Source of the DNA: Cladochytrium replicatum
Taxonomy: Eukaryota > Chytridiomycota > Chytridiomycetes > Cladochytriales > Cladochytriaceae
Assembly (NCBI GenBank): GCA_025526935.1
Contig: JAHLKD010000075.1
Coordinates: 124,001-188,000, forward strand
Direction: 5' to 3'
Length of the DNA stretch: 64,000 bases
Part shown: positions 46,713-58,842 of the stretch, one piece after another
Position numbering within the stretch: position 1 is the stretch's first letter
Layout of the letters: the number at the start of each line of letters is the position of its first letter
The notes under the pieces: generated by a model
Databases searched by the model: none
The model's input: the letters and a program-made list of their open reading frames with translations, nothing else
What the model was told of the DNA's origin: nothing
Program-made: the position numbers and the translations under genes

Positions 46713-46758
46713 CTGATAGAAAGTTGGTATCGAGATCCTGGCCGAATAACACTTCGTA

Positions 46759-48217
46759 TTAACAGTTTGATCCGATTGGAACCCCAAAGTAGACGCCGTG
46801 GGCCGAAATTGATGTCCCCGCAACCGAGGTGAGGCAGTTGGTATCTGTAAGCATAAGACAAAATGATAAGCATCGTCATCAAAGTATAATTTTGTTTCAA
46901 TTCATCCACCTTCATTGTCGGCCGCCTACGTCACACACAATAGAGAAATGTTAGGTTGAGAAAATTTGAATGTATTCATCTTCAGTTCATCTGGGCCTCA
47001 CATTGATATCATCACAAGTAACCACGCTGGTTCCATCCGCAAGGATCCACCATTCGCGACGATGATGGCTGATTCCAATTGTCAGCTCGGATTGTTAAAT
47101 GTTTGGGTATTTGGACTGACCGGAATCCGAGCCATTGGTACGGCAAATGGGGCACAATGTCGTCGTAATTGACTGCGCGGTAGACACTCGACCAGCCGAG
47201 ACCCGTGATCCAGACTCCCGCGTCGTTGTTTCCAATACGAGGCTCTCCAATAGTGAAGACGTTGATGTTGGCGGGCGTGAGTCGAGATACATACTTGGTC
47301 ACTGTCAGATCGAGCGCCGCGTGCTTTGAATCAATACATAAATTATACTGATGCACAAAAAAGATCGGGTTTAGAGAAACTTACGACTGCAACCGCCGCA
47401 CCGAGACTGTGTCCAGCAAACACAATGTTCGCAGTCGGATAGCTAGCTGCCAAAGTCGTAACGAATGACTTTACGGTGCCGGACATTGCAGAATACTGGT
47501 TCTGAAACCCGGTGTGGAAGCTCGTGCCGGAGGGTGCCTTGCCGGAGATCCAGTACGATGTTCTTCCAAAGTCGAGGTTCGTAACCCAGTTTGCAAAGCT
47601 GGAGCCCTTGGCCCCGCGGAAAGCGACGAAGATCTGGTTGGTGGATGGGATGTACCCGGCATAAAACTGCGTGTTGTTTAGGACGGCGGTGAGGATGGAA
47701 GATGGTTTTGGGTACGTTGTGTTTTGGCATGCAGCGCAGCTCCAGGCTGCGATGGTGCTGACATCACAGTACGCGACAGCTGTGGGATTCGATGTACTCA
47801 GTAAAATGAACTCTCAAATAAGGACAAAAATGGTTGCTCACTTGTCATTTGAGCCCAGTTCCTCTGTAACACGACATCAGCAGTCAAAGCGGCTGCCGAA
47901 CCGCTAGAAGCGGCAGTTTTCCCCCCTGCTTTTGCAATGCTGACGTACGCACTATATGGAGCAGTAGGCTCTGTTTTCCCATCACCCTTGTAGAATGTTT
48001 CGATCTCAGCATCAAGATCAAGCAAGCTCTTGGCATACTCGATACTTTCGTCCGTGACTTTTGCCGTGCTAATCCATTTTTCCAAAAGGCCGCTGCTGGG
48101 TGAAACGTATAGCTCCGTGGAGCGTTCTTCCAAAGAGGCCTTGTCAAGTGGAGCTGAGCCCACCAAGAACGACGATGCCAGAAAGAAAAGGAGGCGGGAT
48201 ATCAGTTCGGTTCTCAT
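46759..48217 (-). CDS. Secreted class-3 (alpha/beta hydrolase) lipase, 380 aa
   Basis: Six exons whose phases all close: 47842-48217, 47385-47779, 47121-47323, 47002-47068, 46910-46925 (a 16-nt micro-exon), 46759-46844. The start at 48217 opens a signal peptide (LISRLLFFLASSFLVGSAPL). A propeptide-like region follows, then the lipase_3 core: CDVSTIAAWSCAAC, NQIFVAFRG, DFGRTSYWISGKAPSG, the nucleophile elbow ANIVFAGHSLGAAVAV, FTIGEPRIGN, VNYDDIVPHLP (Asp) and FRHHRREWWI (His), giving a complete Ser-Asp-His triad. Cys pairs suggest disulfides. It probably hydrolyses triacylglycerols outside the cell, as fungal Rhizomucor-type lipases do. Confidence 0.92.
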
Positions 48218-48848
48218 AGCTATGCTCCCGCGAACGATCTTCCGATTCACAGAGGCAAGGACGGCAATTCTTATTACATAAATTTTCCTTCAGATGGTAC
48301 CATCAGAAAACTTTTTCACGCATCGCATCGGAAAAAGTGATGCATCCAACTCATGTGAGATGCCGGCACCTGCCCTGTCAAATTGGGCGGCGATCTCAAA
48401 GGCGTGGATTGCCCATGACCTTGAGTAAGACGTCTTCAAGTTGTACAATGTTTTTACAGTTTCAGCATGAAGGACGTAATAAGAACAGTTTATCGGCGCC
48501 ACAAGCACACCATTTTGGTGGTGCAATGTCCTTCGCCTTGCAAAAAATTTGCACAAAAGCTGTGCAGTTCAGGCAGTATCACAAGATTCACCAGGCCTGC
48601 TCTGAAAGGCGGTGAAATAGTGTTTGACTTCAATTGAATTACATGCGAGGATGTTGATAATATTTATATGCTGCGTGAAGTAAATCAAGCGCTAGTAATC
48701 GGCAACATTCATCCACACGACCTGCTCCATTATAGGAAATGAAAGGACACCGCACACAGCCGAAATCATGCAAGCAAGAAGGGCTGAAGCAAGAAATGGT
48801 ACGATTGCTGATTGGAATAGTGCAACCTTCCTTAAGGCTCACTGAACA
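48218..48848. other. Intergenic, lipase promoter side
   Basis: Upstream of the intact lipase. Near 48465, AGCATGAAGGAC followed by a T/A-rich segment resembles the sequence upstream of the lipase pseudogene at 43276. No gene is seen. Confidence 0.4.
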
Positions 48849-49320
48849 CTACCAATGGAAAGGGGCAAGATGCCATTTCTTAAGATCAAAATACCTCTGA
48901 TGCATTTGTGTCATCTCAGATCCGAGAATGGAAGGAGATGTGGAGTTAATGATCTGTTGGCACACTTTGATCCAGAAGATGACCAGCACAGCGGCAATAA
49001 ACCATCCAACTGAATGAAAAATGCTGAGAATGATCAGGATCACGTTTTTTGAGACCGTGTTGCTGCTGAGACCGCCGACATCAAAGCGTGGACGAGTTTC
49101 AGTCGACTGAGAGCCCAATTGTTTCCAGACAGATTCGGAAGCCAGAACGATAGCAATGCTGCACAAAGACCCCGTTTATCGACCTGGCAAAGTAAGCCCA
49201 GATGTACGTAAGGATAGCGCTCCAGAGAGGAAGGTGATTTTGCAGAGGAATCAGCGAACTTGAACCGTCTGACAGTTGCCGATTTGTTGCTGGTGAATTT
49301 TGAGTACTGTTAGCTTCTTA
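48849..49320 (-). pseudogene. Possible fragment of an unidentified membrane protein
   Basis: Two protein-like pieces on the minus strand lie in different frames: ANSTQNSPATNRQL with LWSAILTYIWAYFA (about 49320-49185), then SIAIVLASESVWKQL with VILIILSIFHSVGWFIAAVL (to the stop at 48849). Only a 25-bp segment with GT-AG ends could join them, too short for an intron here. A decayed membrane-protein gene is the likeliest reading, and the family is unknown. Confidence 0.35.
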
Positions 49321-49336
49321 TGAGCAAAGTTTACTT

Positions 49337-49391
49337 AAACTTCATTGGATTCAAAACAGTTACATAAACTTCATTGGATTCAAAACAGTTA
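49337..49391. repeat. 29-bp period direct repeat
   Basis: AAACTTCATTGGATTCAAAA followed by CAGTTA occurs at 49337 and again at 49366. Confidence 0.9.
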
Positions 49392-49619
49392 AAGTTGTAT
49401 GGCGGACTGCTGTGGGTCATCTTGAACCTCTTTCCTGACCAAGATTATGTTTGAACTTGACCGCGGTCCGAAGTATGGAAAGCATATGTAACTAGTTGCA
49501 GGTGAAAGATAAAGACAGGATGAAACTCTCCATGCATGGAATAAGTGTAAATGCAAATCATGAAACAGAAAAATCACTAAAACAGCCAAAATTCACCATG
49601 ATTTCTTCAACGCTAAGGT

Positions 49620-50287
49620 TCAACTGTCTTGCTGCATCAAGTTAACTATGAAAACAGTTACCAAAAGCATATCCATCCCTTCAGCAACCTTTGTAGAATA
49701 GGAGCTCTTGAAGATTCCACCCGAGCCCTTAAACGCAACGAGCTGCTTGGTTCCAGATACATTGACGAACATCTGCGCGGTTCCACTCCAAACCTCCATC
49801 TCAACAGGGTAGTCCTTACCATCGAGAAAATTGCTTACGGAAGCTGTCAGCGTCTGCTTTCCAAACCCACTCGAGTAGTTGATTTTGTACTAGGAATAAC
49901 ACGGGAATCAGCTGCCTCCAAAGTCCACATGTGCCAAACATACCAATCGGTTTCCTTTCCCATCAAGAACTGGTCGATGCTGATTAAAAGTTGTTGCCTC
50001 CAACTCGCAAACGGGGTTGCCCTGGGCATCGTTGAGTTTGAACGTATTCGAGAACATCTTATGGCTCGTGTTAAAGAGGACCTCATTCGTGACGTAGTTT
50101 TCGATGGAAATGTCGTTTGTTCGGGATGATTGTTTGAATTTGAGGGTGATGCCTCCTTCCGGAGCCATGTAATCGCCATGGACGGAAAAGTAACACGGAT
50201 ACAATGGCGCGAACTGGAGAGAACAATACTTAATCAGAGTGCTTTGGTTATGCTGTTGAAAAAGCTTACATCGTCTACTCTTCCCAT
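49620..50287 (-). CDS. LURP-one-like (LOR/Tubby-C fold) protein, 185 aa
   Basis: Three exons, 50270-50287 (six codons), 49944-50213 and 49620-49889; all phase 0. Reads MGRVDDFAPLYPCYFSVHGD, FSNTFKLNDAQGNPVCELEA, KGSGGIFKSSYSTK, and ends VAEGMDMLLVTVFIVNLMQQ. This order and the final pattern of a Gly-x-Asp turn plus a long buried helix are typical of the LOR domain, a 12-strand barrel around a central helix related to tubby and phospholipid scramblases. The role in fungi is not established; membrane lipid or signalling functions are guesses. The tiny first exon was chosen because it gives a start in phase with a good acceptor. Confidence 0.75.
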
Positions 50288-50547
50288 CGAAACTTTCAGG
50301 TGATAACTCGTGTGGTGTGTGACCAAGTGCTGCGCATTGCCAAATCAAGCACGAGGTAACAAAAATGATTTACTTTTCTGACGCTCCGCGATTTCGACAG
50401 CTCTCTATACGACGTGGAAAGAGTGAATCTTCCATTCTCTTCGAAGCGCTTCCTCATCTCATACAAACGTTGTAGCGCGGTGTGGAATTCCAAAAATGAG
50501 GGCTGATAAATTGCATGTACTTCATAACCCAAGATCGGTAAAACATC

Positions 50548-50940
50548 ATGCAGAAGCATCAGATCTCTTTGTCAAAGATTCCACTCTCGTTTTCAATCTT
50601 CTCACAAAGGATACAAACTTACCTCTCCAACTCTCGCTTTCGCAACGTTCCATCCGGCTACTTTACCTCTTCTCCTACCCTGCATTGCAATATATACTTC
50701 AACACCAACGACCTCTTTCCCAAGTGGCACCATTTCGACTCAACCGTAACTGCACTAACCAAGCCGGCTCCTTCGAAAAAGGACATTGCCCTGAGCCCTT
50801 CCGGAAAGCCGTTCGTGATCAAACTCAGCTCCTCCGATTCTGCAACAAGTTGGCATGCTGCAGGTCAGGAAATCTTTGCACGATGTGCAGATGTGCAGAT
50901 GTCAGTGTCGTACGCGATCCTCACGCATCCTTTACCGTAA
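50548..50940 (+). CDS. Hypothetical ORF, up to 130 aa
   Basis: Not recognised. The second half has protein-like composition (WHHFDSTVTALTKPAPSKKD; PFVIKLSSSDSATSWHAAGQ). It is divergent from the LURP-one gene, about 260 bp between starts. The true start and possible introns are unclear. It ends overlapping the end of the opposite-strand F-box-like ORF by nine bases, so at most one of the two ends is right. Confidence 0.35.
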   Translation: MQKHQISLSKIPLSFSIFSQRIQTYLSNSRFRNVPSGYFTSSPTLHCNIYFNTNDLFPKWHHFDSTVTALTKPAPSKKDIALSPSGKPFVIKLSSSDSATSWHAAGQEIFARCADVQMSVSYAILTHPLP

Positions 50941-51210
50941 TTGGGTGTTGTTTGTGCCGTGGTTTTGCGCGCATATGTGGATGTACAGGTTTGACTGAGC
51001 ATCACCGCAGTTTGCACATCTCGCACAACCTCTACACGCGTACGAGTCAGGTGGAGTTTTGGATGTTGCGGCGAGCCAGTCCGGGTTGGAGAGTAGAGAG
51101 AAGATGCGGCTGATGACTTCTGGTGGTAGTGACATTACGGTTGTTCGGCTCTTGAATGTCGAGGGAGGATTGGGTACTGGCTTGACCACCGTGCCGGTGT
51201 TAGTCGGCAT
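50932..51210 (-). CDS. Short F-box-like, Cys-rich ORF, about 92 aa
   Basis: Starting at MPTNTGTVVKPV (51210), it has an F-box-like stretch (SLPPEVISRIFSLLSNPDWL), then a Cys-rich segment (YACRGCARCANCGDAQ). A full F-box protein would be longer. This is either one exon of a larger gene or a truncated one. A further small frame at 51378-51516 (MPTPDLDVFADVWSDGGY) may belong to it, but no splice solution was found. Confidence 0.35.
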   Translation of the reverse strand: MPTNTGTVVKPVPNPPSTFKSRTTVMSLPPEVISRIFSLLSNPDWLAATSKTPPDSYACRGCARCANCGDAQSNLYIHICAQNHGTNNTQLR

Positions 51211-52300
51211 AATCAAGATACTTTCTCGAGTGATATCTGCTTTTGGTTCCGTATGTTGGTGATTATGCGATCCCACTTCAATTATCACGTCGCTATCATC
51301 ACTCGGTCCGAATATACCCTCCAAATACAAATCTGGATACGCAATCGAATTGCTCTCTGACCTTTGTCTTTGATTTTAAGTGTCGGTAGCAGTATCTTTT
51401 TCGATCTCGTTGATCAACTCCGAAACGGCTGCATAGAGAGACTGATCCCCTCCGTCCAACGTGTATCCACCGTCGCTCCAGACGTCCGCGAACACATCCA
51501 AGTCAGGGGTCGGCATGATAGTCCGACAAGCTCTTGACTGACGTGATGAATGTTAGACTTCCCGTTGTTTTAAAAAATGCTTGAAAAAATAGTACAGTTC
51601 AAAGTTCAACACACTTTGTTATCTGATGGTTTGTTTAAACATTGAATCCAGAAGGAGAAGTTCTGCTAGCAACAGCTCACACATAACCACGCCCCTCCAC
51701 ACACCAGAGCTTGTAGGGATTGAGACGTAATCAGCCTTTGCTCGAAATGATCGGCAATAATGCTCCAAGCTGGCAGGGCACCACTAGCGTGCGAACATCC
51801 AGAATATTGCCATCGCTCATCTTTGGACAAAGACAACGACATCCCTGGCATCAACGACAATGTTACCTCGACTCTGCAAAAATCAACTTCATCCCGATGA
51901 AGACACATCGTTCACCAATGTGACTCGACTTCCGATTTTCACCCAACTTGCAAATGCCGCTGCAAACTGAGGTCGTCAGCTGTTCCTTATTTTCTAAATT
52001 TCACTTTATCCTTACATTGTATATTCATTTAGCCTTTTATGGCAACAACAAGAACCCCACAGTTGAAGCCGAACTTTGGAGAATTATTTATTTTTGTACG
52101 CAGTTTCATAATTGAGCTCTGGATATATCGTGCTTCTGTTTATACATATCAGAATCTCCCCAAAAATAAATCAGACAGCTTCAAAATTCACACTCGCATT
52201 TCCACCTTTCGAAGCACAGGAGCAACTCCAACCCACCAAATTTCCCACACGGTGATCCGTGGCTTGATATTGACATCCCCACAGATTCACACGGTTTGGA
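51211..52300. other. Gene-poor stretch, TMF1 promoter side
   Basis: About 1.1 kb with a 46-codon minus-strand ORF at 51378-51516 of acidic composition and otherwise only chance frames. It should hold the promoter of the TMF1-like gene. Confidence 0.35.
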
Positions 52301-55300
52301 ATGACGACCTACAAGTCGTGGCTGTCGAATCTGGCATCGAACGAGAATGCCACTGCGCTGTCTGGGTTGATCAAGCAGGCTGTCTCGCAGGTGGAGAGCG
52401 GAATCGACAGGGTGCTCGACATTCAACCTGCGACTGCTATCTCAAAACAATCCCTATCTACGGAACTAGGTGACTATCACAACCAAGGTACATACCGATT
52501 CTCTGAACTGTTAATACGGTGAACAATTCTTAATGTATATCCTCTAATAGAACCACACGGATCTCCATCACCCACCGTGTCCAGTACACTCCGAAGTTTA
52601 CAATCAACTTTCAACAGTGCATTCACTGCTCCCGCCGCCCCAGCTGCTCAACAAGAATCCTCCACGTCCCATTCTCATCCTCCTTCACAGTCGTCGATTA
52701 TTCCCGTGACAGACGACTTCTTCGCCAGTTTATTGGGTGATGTGTTAACTACTTCATCGCCAAAGAACGCTGCTGCCACACCTACGAGCTTGTCAACGTC
52801 GATTCGTCCGCCGCTTACTGCAGCTGCCGCTCTGAGCCCGTTGATGCCGCGTTCTTCGGAAGCATGGAGCCCTGGATCAAATTCCAATCCGAAAACATCT
52901 GTTGAAATGGGAAGTGAGAAACTGGTAGACGAATCGAAGAAAAGCGAAAGTACAGCTGAGAAGAATGTCGAGGCAGAAAAGGGCGGAGATGAGACCAGAA
53001 ATATAGTTGTGGACACTCATCAAACTGGCGATGAAGTCAACGTCGAAGTAGAAAAAGCTAAGAATAAGAGTGATACTGGAGACAGCATAAATCTGGATGC
53101 TGTCCAACCGGAGGAATCGAGTGGAACAACAGGCGGCATTCAGACTCTCACATCCTCGCTGGAAACCTCGTTCATCCCGCACGAATCTCATCTAGAAGAT
53201 CAGAAACTATCATCACCATTCAACTCAGATTCCCAAATCACGTCCGAAACTCCCACAGGCTCACGTTCGCCGAAGCCGATCGCGTCGCCATTGCAAACGC
53301 AACATGATCTCCCAGCTTCAAACGATAGCACTGGCGCTGCATCCTTTTCAGAAGATGTGAAGCAGCTCGAAGTGGTAGTAGCACAGCGGGAACAACAGCT
53401 GATGAATGCCATGCTCGCAAACACTTCCCTCAACGAGACCATGAGCAACTTAAAAAGCCAGCTAGAGGCTTTGACAGCGCAGAAACAGCGGGATGTTGCA
53501 GATCACGAGAAGTTAGTCAAGGATTTGACTGCTCGGCTTGAGGAGACGAATCGGCTGTTAGCTGTAATCACAAAGGTTCGAGCAGACTTTCTCTGGTTGA
53601 GCAAATAAATGCAGACATGTATTTGCGTTTGGCATAGGAACGCGATGCACTCAAAACCGCATCTGGCTCATTCGAGCGGACCTTGGCCGACAAGCAGGAG
53701 CAAATAAAGGGTCTTTTGGAAGAGGGTAATCAGTCCATACACTAGCAGAAATGAGCTGAAACATTTCCTCAGGTGAAAATCTCTCGAAAACAGAACTCAA
53801 ATCCTCGACTATGATCAAAAAGCTCCGAATGCGGCAAACGGAGCTTGAGAAAGAGGCCAAGGAGCTTCAGAAGAAGCTGGATCAGAGCCTTGCGGAGACC
53901 GCTGAGGTGAAGGAAAAGCTCGCGCGCGTCGCTGACTCCGAAAAGCGACAGACAGTTATGCATTGCCCTTCCAAATGTGTTGGTCGATTGCTTATGTGAT
54001 TCTGTAGATTCCTTGCGGCATATGGCCGAGACTGGTCAAAAACACGAAGTGCAAGTTCTTAAGCTCGAGTCCGACCTTAGCGCCGCTAAGGAACTTAATG
54101 TCAGCCTCCAGGTAATAATTGATACCCTTGACGCTTGTTATGATAGTTACACGTTCACGATGTATTTAAGGCCCAGCTTGACCGAGCGTGGCAGCAGTTG
54201 GCTGAAGTCAGGAAACAGCAGGCTGAAGCGACCTCTGTTGCGCAAACCGAAGCTCTCGAGCGCGAGGTATTCTTTCAGTCGATCCTAATTATGAGCTGAT
54301 TTTTGAGTTGCTTGTTCAAGATCAAAGCAAACGAGCAGCTCCATCAGCAGCTGGATGAAGTAAGGTCTGAGGCAAAGGCGACCACTACGGCGCTCAAGAA
54401 AGAGGTATTGATGAAATTAGAACTATCCGATCCAACAATTCTGATTTCGAATGTGATCAGCTTCAAGAGCTCCGGATGGCTCTTGCGCGGGTCGAAGATG
54501 AAACAGGATGGAAAGAAGGTACGCATTGCATTTATTCGCTCACTCACATGTATCTGATGTTCATGTTCATGTTCACTAGACGTCGCGAGGAAAGAAATCG
54601 CTGTAAGATGAAGGGATTCAAGGTTTGCACAAATTTCTCAGCAGATTACTGTAGGGACTTCAAAATCGGCTTCAGGCAGCCGAGGCTCGGAACGAGGAAC
54701 TCTCATCGCTGAAGCAGAACTCCACAAAGCCTCTTCTTAGGCAAATAGAGATGCTGCAACAACAGCATGTAATTGCACAGAAGCAGTGGGAGCACGTTGA
54801 GGAAAGGTTGGGGTTTGTTTCTGTTTCCCATCAATTTAATATCTTAAGCGGTTTCTGAAGCATGACAATTCGACTGCGTGAAATGGAAGTGTTCCGATCT
54901 ACGGCAGCGGAGAAGGAACGTGCGTGGTCCGAGCGGCTGACTGATCTGGTACGTTTACAGCACTTCAAATTTTTGAGCCTGTTCTTCAACTTTTACGTGT
55001 AGAACGCCCGTGTTGCTTCCGCAGACGCCTCATATGCCCGGGAACGGCAGGAGAAGAGCTCTCTGTTTACAGAGCTCGACGTTAGTGGTTTCACAGCTGT
55101 GTCTGTAGCGGTGTGCTGACTTTCCTTAAATAGTCTGCAAAACACCGACATGACCTCCTAGAAATTCAAATCCGGGACTTGAAAACAAAGATCGAAACGC
55201 TGAAGAACTCTCACGCTCGAGAGCTGGAAGACGTAAAGGAAAACTATGAGGTTAGGGAGGATTTCATACCCCTTTGCAGTTTTTGGTCAATCGAGTTATC

Positions 55301-56129
55301 GTTTCAGGATATGCTTCAGCAGCAGCTTGAGCAAGCGCGAGAGCAGCTTGCCGAGCGAGAAAGGCAGCGCGTGGAGAAGGAGATTCAAAAGAGCAAGCTT
55401 CGACTGGACATCACCCGTAGGCACTCTGGACTGTCTGTATCACCACTCTGTGGCGTCGAAGCCTGGATCTCCATCCGAACTTGTTCGTACCGGAGAATAG
55501 TCTTTGCAGTTGTTATTGAGCGCGTGGTCTTTCAGGTAACGCGGGAGGAGCTTCCTTCAACTACGAGCGCGACGACGACTACCGGTGGATCATCAGCTGT
55601 GATCATTGAGAAACTGCAGTCTGCGTTGAAGCAGTATGAAGGTCAGATGGCTGCGCTGAAGACGCAGTTGCAGATGGCGGGGCAGAGTCGAGGTTTTGGA
55701 CGGGATTTGTACTTTGGCACATTTTTTGACCGAAAGTTCTTGCGCAGATGAAATGGCCGAAGAGCTTGTGAAGGTGACCAATGAAGTCGAAGAATCGTAA
55801 GTGTTCATGCGATGAATTTGCTTATTAAGGGGTTGTTTCAGCTCAGACGTTTTGCATATGTAGCCGGAAGCTCGCAGCTGAGTTTGAGAGGTTCAAGATG
55901 GAGCATTCTTCACTCAACTCGAGGTCAGCAAAACCATCGAATTTGGCGATCATGATATTTAATTATCTGGAACAGGTATCATGCGTCACTGGAGCTTCTT
56001 GGTGAGAAAGAAGAGAGGGTACAAGAGCTTGAGCAGGACATTCTGGATCTTAAGGAGATGTATCGGACGATTCTTGAAACGAAAACAGCGGATGGTAGTT
56101 GGCCCCACCACCACCAGCAACAACATTGA
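52301..56129 (+). CDS. TMF1/Sgm1-like golgin (TATA element modulatory factor family)
   Basis: More than a dozen exons. Exon 1 is 52301-52469 and exon 2 is 52551-53575, with phases closing. The N-terminus (SWLSNLASNENATALSGLIK, then QAVSQVESGIDRVLDI) is the typical golgin/TMF amphipathic start. A low-complexity acidic region follows, then a very long coiled coil from about residue 330 (QLEVVVAQREQQLMNAMLAN; KKLRMRQTELEKEAKELQKK). The C-terminus, SRYHASLELLGEKEERVQEL, is the TMF DNA/Rab6-binding signature. TMF1 and yeast Sgm1 tether vesicles at the Golgi through Rab6/Ypt6. It ends at the stop 56127-56129. Confidence 0.9.
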
Positions 56130-56289
56130 GCGACAGTTGAGTTTCTGTGCTCGTTAACACAGCAACTGTAAAAACCAAAAGGGTGCAGTTATTTTTTAAC
56201 TCACACTCTTCACGTGTCCCAACCAACTCTCCAATTTTTCACCTCAAAAGGTGATCGATCGCCCTCTCGAAGACAAACGCACCTAAAGA

Positions 56290-57931
<1,642 letters not shown>

Positions 57932-58253
57932 ATTGGTGGGCAGTTCTTTGGTTTTGTAGCATCTTTCTGGTTAGAGACGTTCTTTTTTGGTTGAGAAATT
58001 CTTAGAGGTGTTGTTTTCGTGTTATTTGACTCGTCGACTCTTGCCTTTGATGATTACTGAATTGGTCTTAAGATACAGCTTTGACATACCTTCCCCTTCA
58101 TCTGAAATATAAATCCACTACAGCTCAAGTTCCAACTCTGCAACGGGGACCGAAAGAGTGCTGCACGCTCCAAGCATCATCACCTGCTCGAGGTGTCAGT
58201 TGTTGGGAATGTTTTGCCGTTGCAAGGTGGCGGAAAGGTATATATTAGCAATT

Positions 58254-58544
58254 TTAAGTGTGAATAAAGACACTTGAATCAGAACAATTCCGACTCAACA
58301 CTAAGTTCTGCTCTGACAAGAAATCTATTCGAAGTCTCTGAATCGACTCCTCAATATCAAAAGGAGCGTCGAAGGCAATCTTGATGATATCCCTGACGAC
58401 GTTACGACCAACACATTGGTGCAGAAGATGGGCCAGGCTGAAATTAGCCGTGTCGATGGGTTTGGACCCGCAGAGAGGCTGCATTATGGTTCTCTCTGGT
58501 GGGAACTGATGGCAACCGCCCAAATCGAGAGCCTTCATCTGCAC
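58254..58544 (-). CDS. Orphan ORF, 96 aa
   Basis: Not recognised. Composition is protein-like (SLAHLLHQCVGRNVVRDIIK; DAPFDIEESIQRLRIDFLSE). It lies between the ArfGAP and the GT14-type gene on the other strand, just inside the duplicated block. A fragment of a larger gene is possible; upstream frames are broken. Confidence 0.3.
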   Translation of the reverse strand: MQMKALDLGGCHQFPPERTIMQPLCGSKPIDTANFSLAHLLHQCVGRNVVRDIIKIAFDAPFDIEESIQRLRIDFLSEQNLVLSRNCSDSSVFIHT

Positions 58545-58842
58545 CTCGAATCAGACTAAAGGCATCAGTGATTTAGCCATTGGTGTGGCGCAGGTCTGGG
58601 CATCAAGGATCAGCAAGCACAACTTCAATTGCAAGCAGATCCAGTGGGAGGCATCGGCGGACGGGTCACTTGGACTCCAGCTTTGTAGTGCGGTAGAAGA
58701 TTTCAATTGCATGAACATAACTTGCTTTGGGGGACCATTTCAAAGTTGTGGTCTGTTGAATACCGTTGTGAAAAAGTACTGATATATTGATATGAAGCCA
58801 AAATCGGAGACGCGAACTGCGCCATCGCTGCGCCATCGCTGA

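Noticed and set aside
50496-51113. 205-codon plus-strand ORF
   Set aside because: Composition is not protein-like over its length and it overlaps better-supported small ORFs in two other frames.
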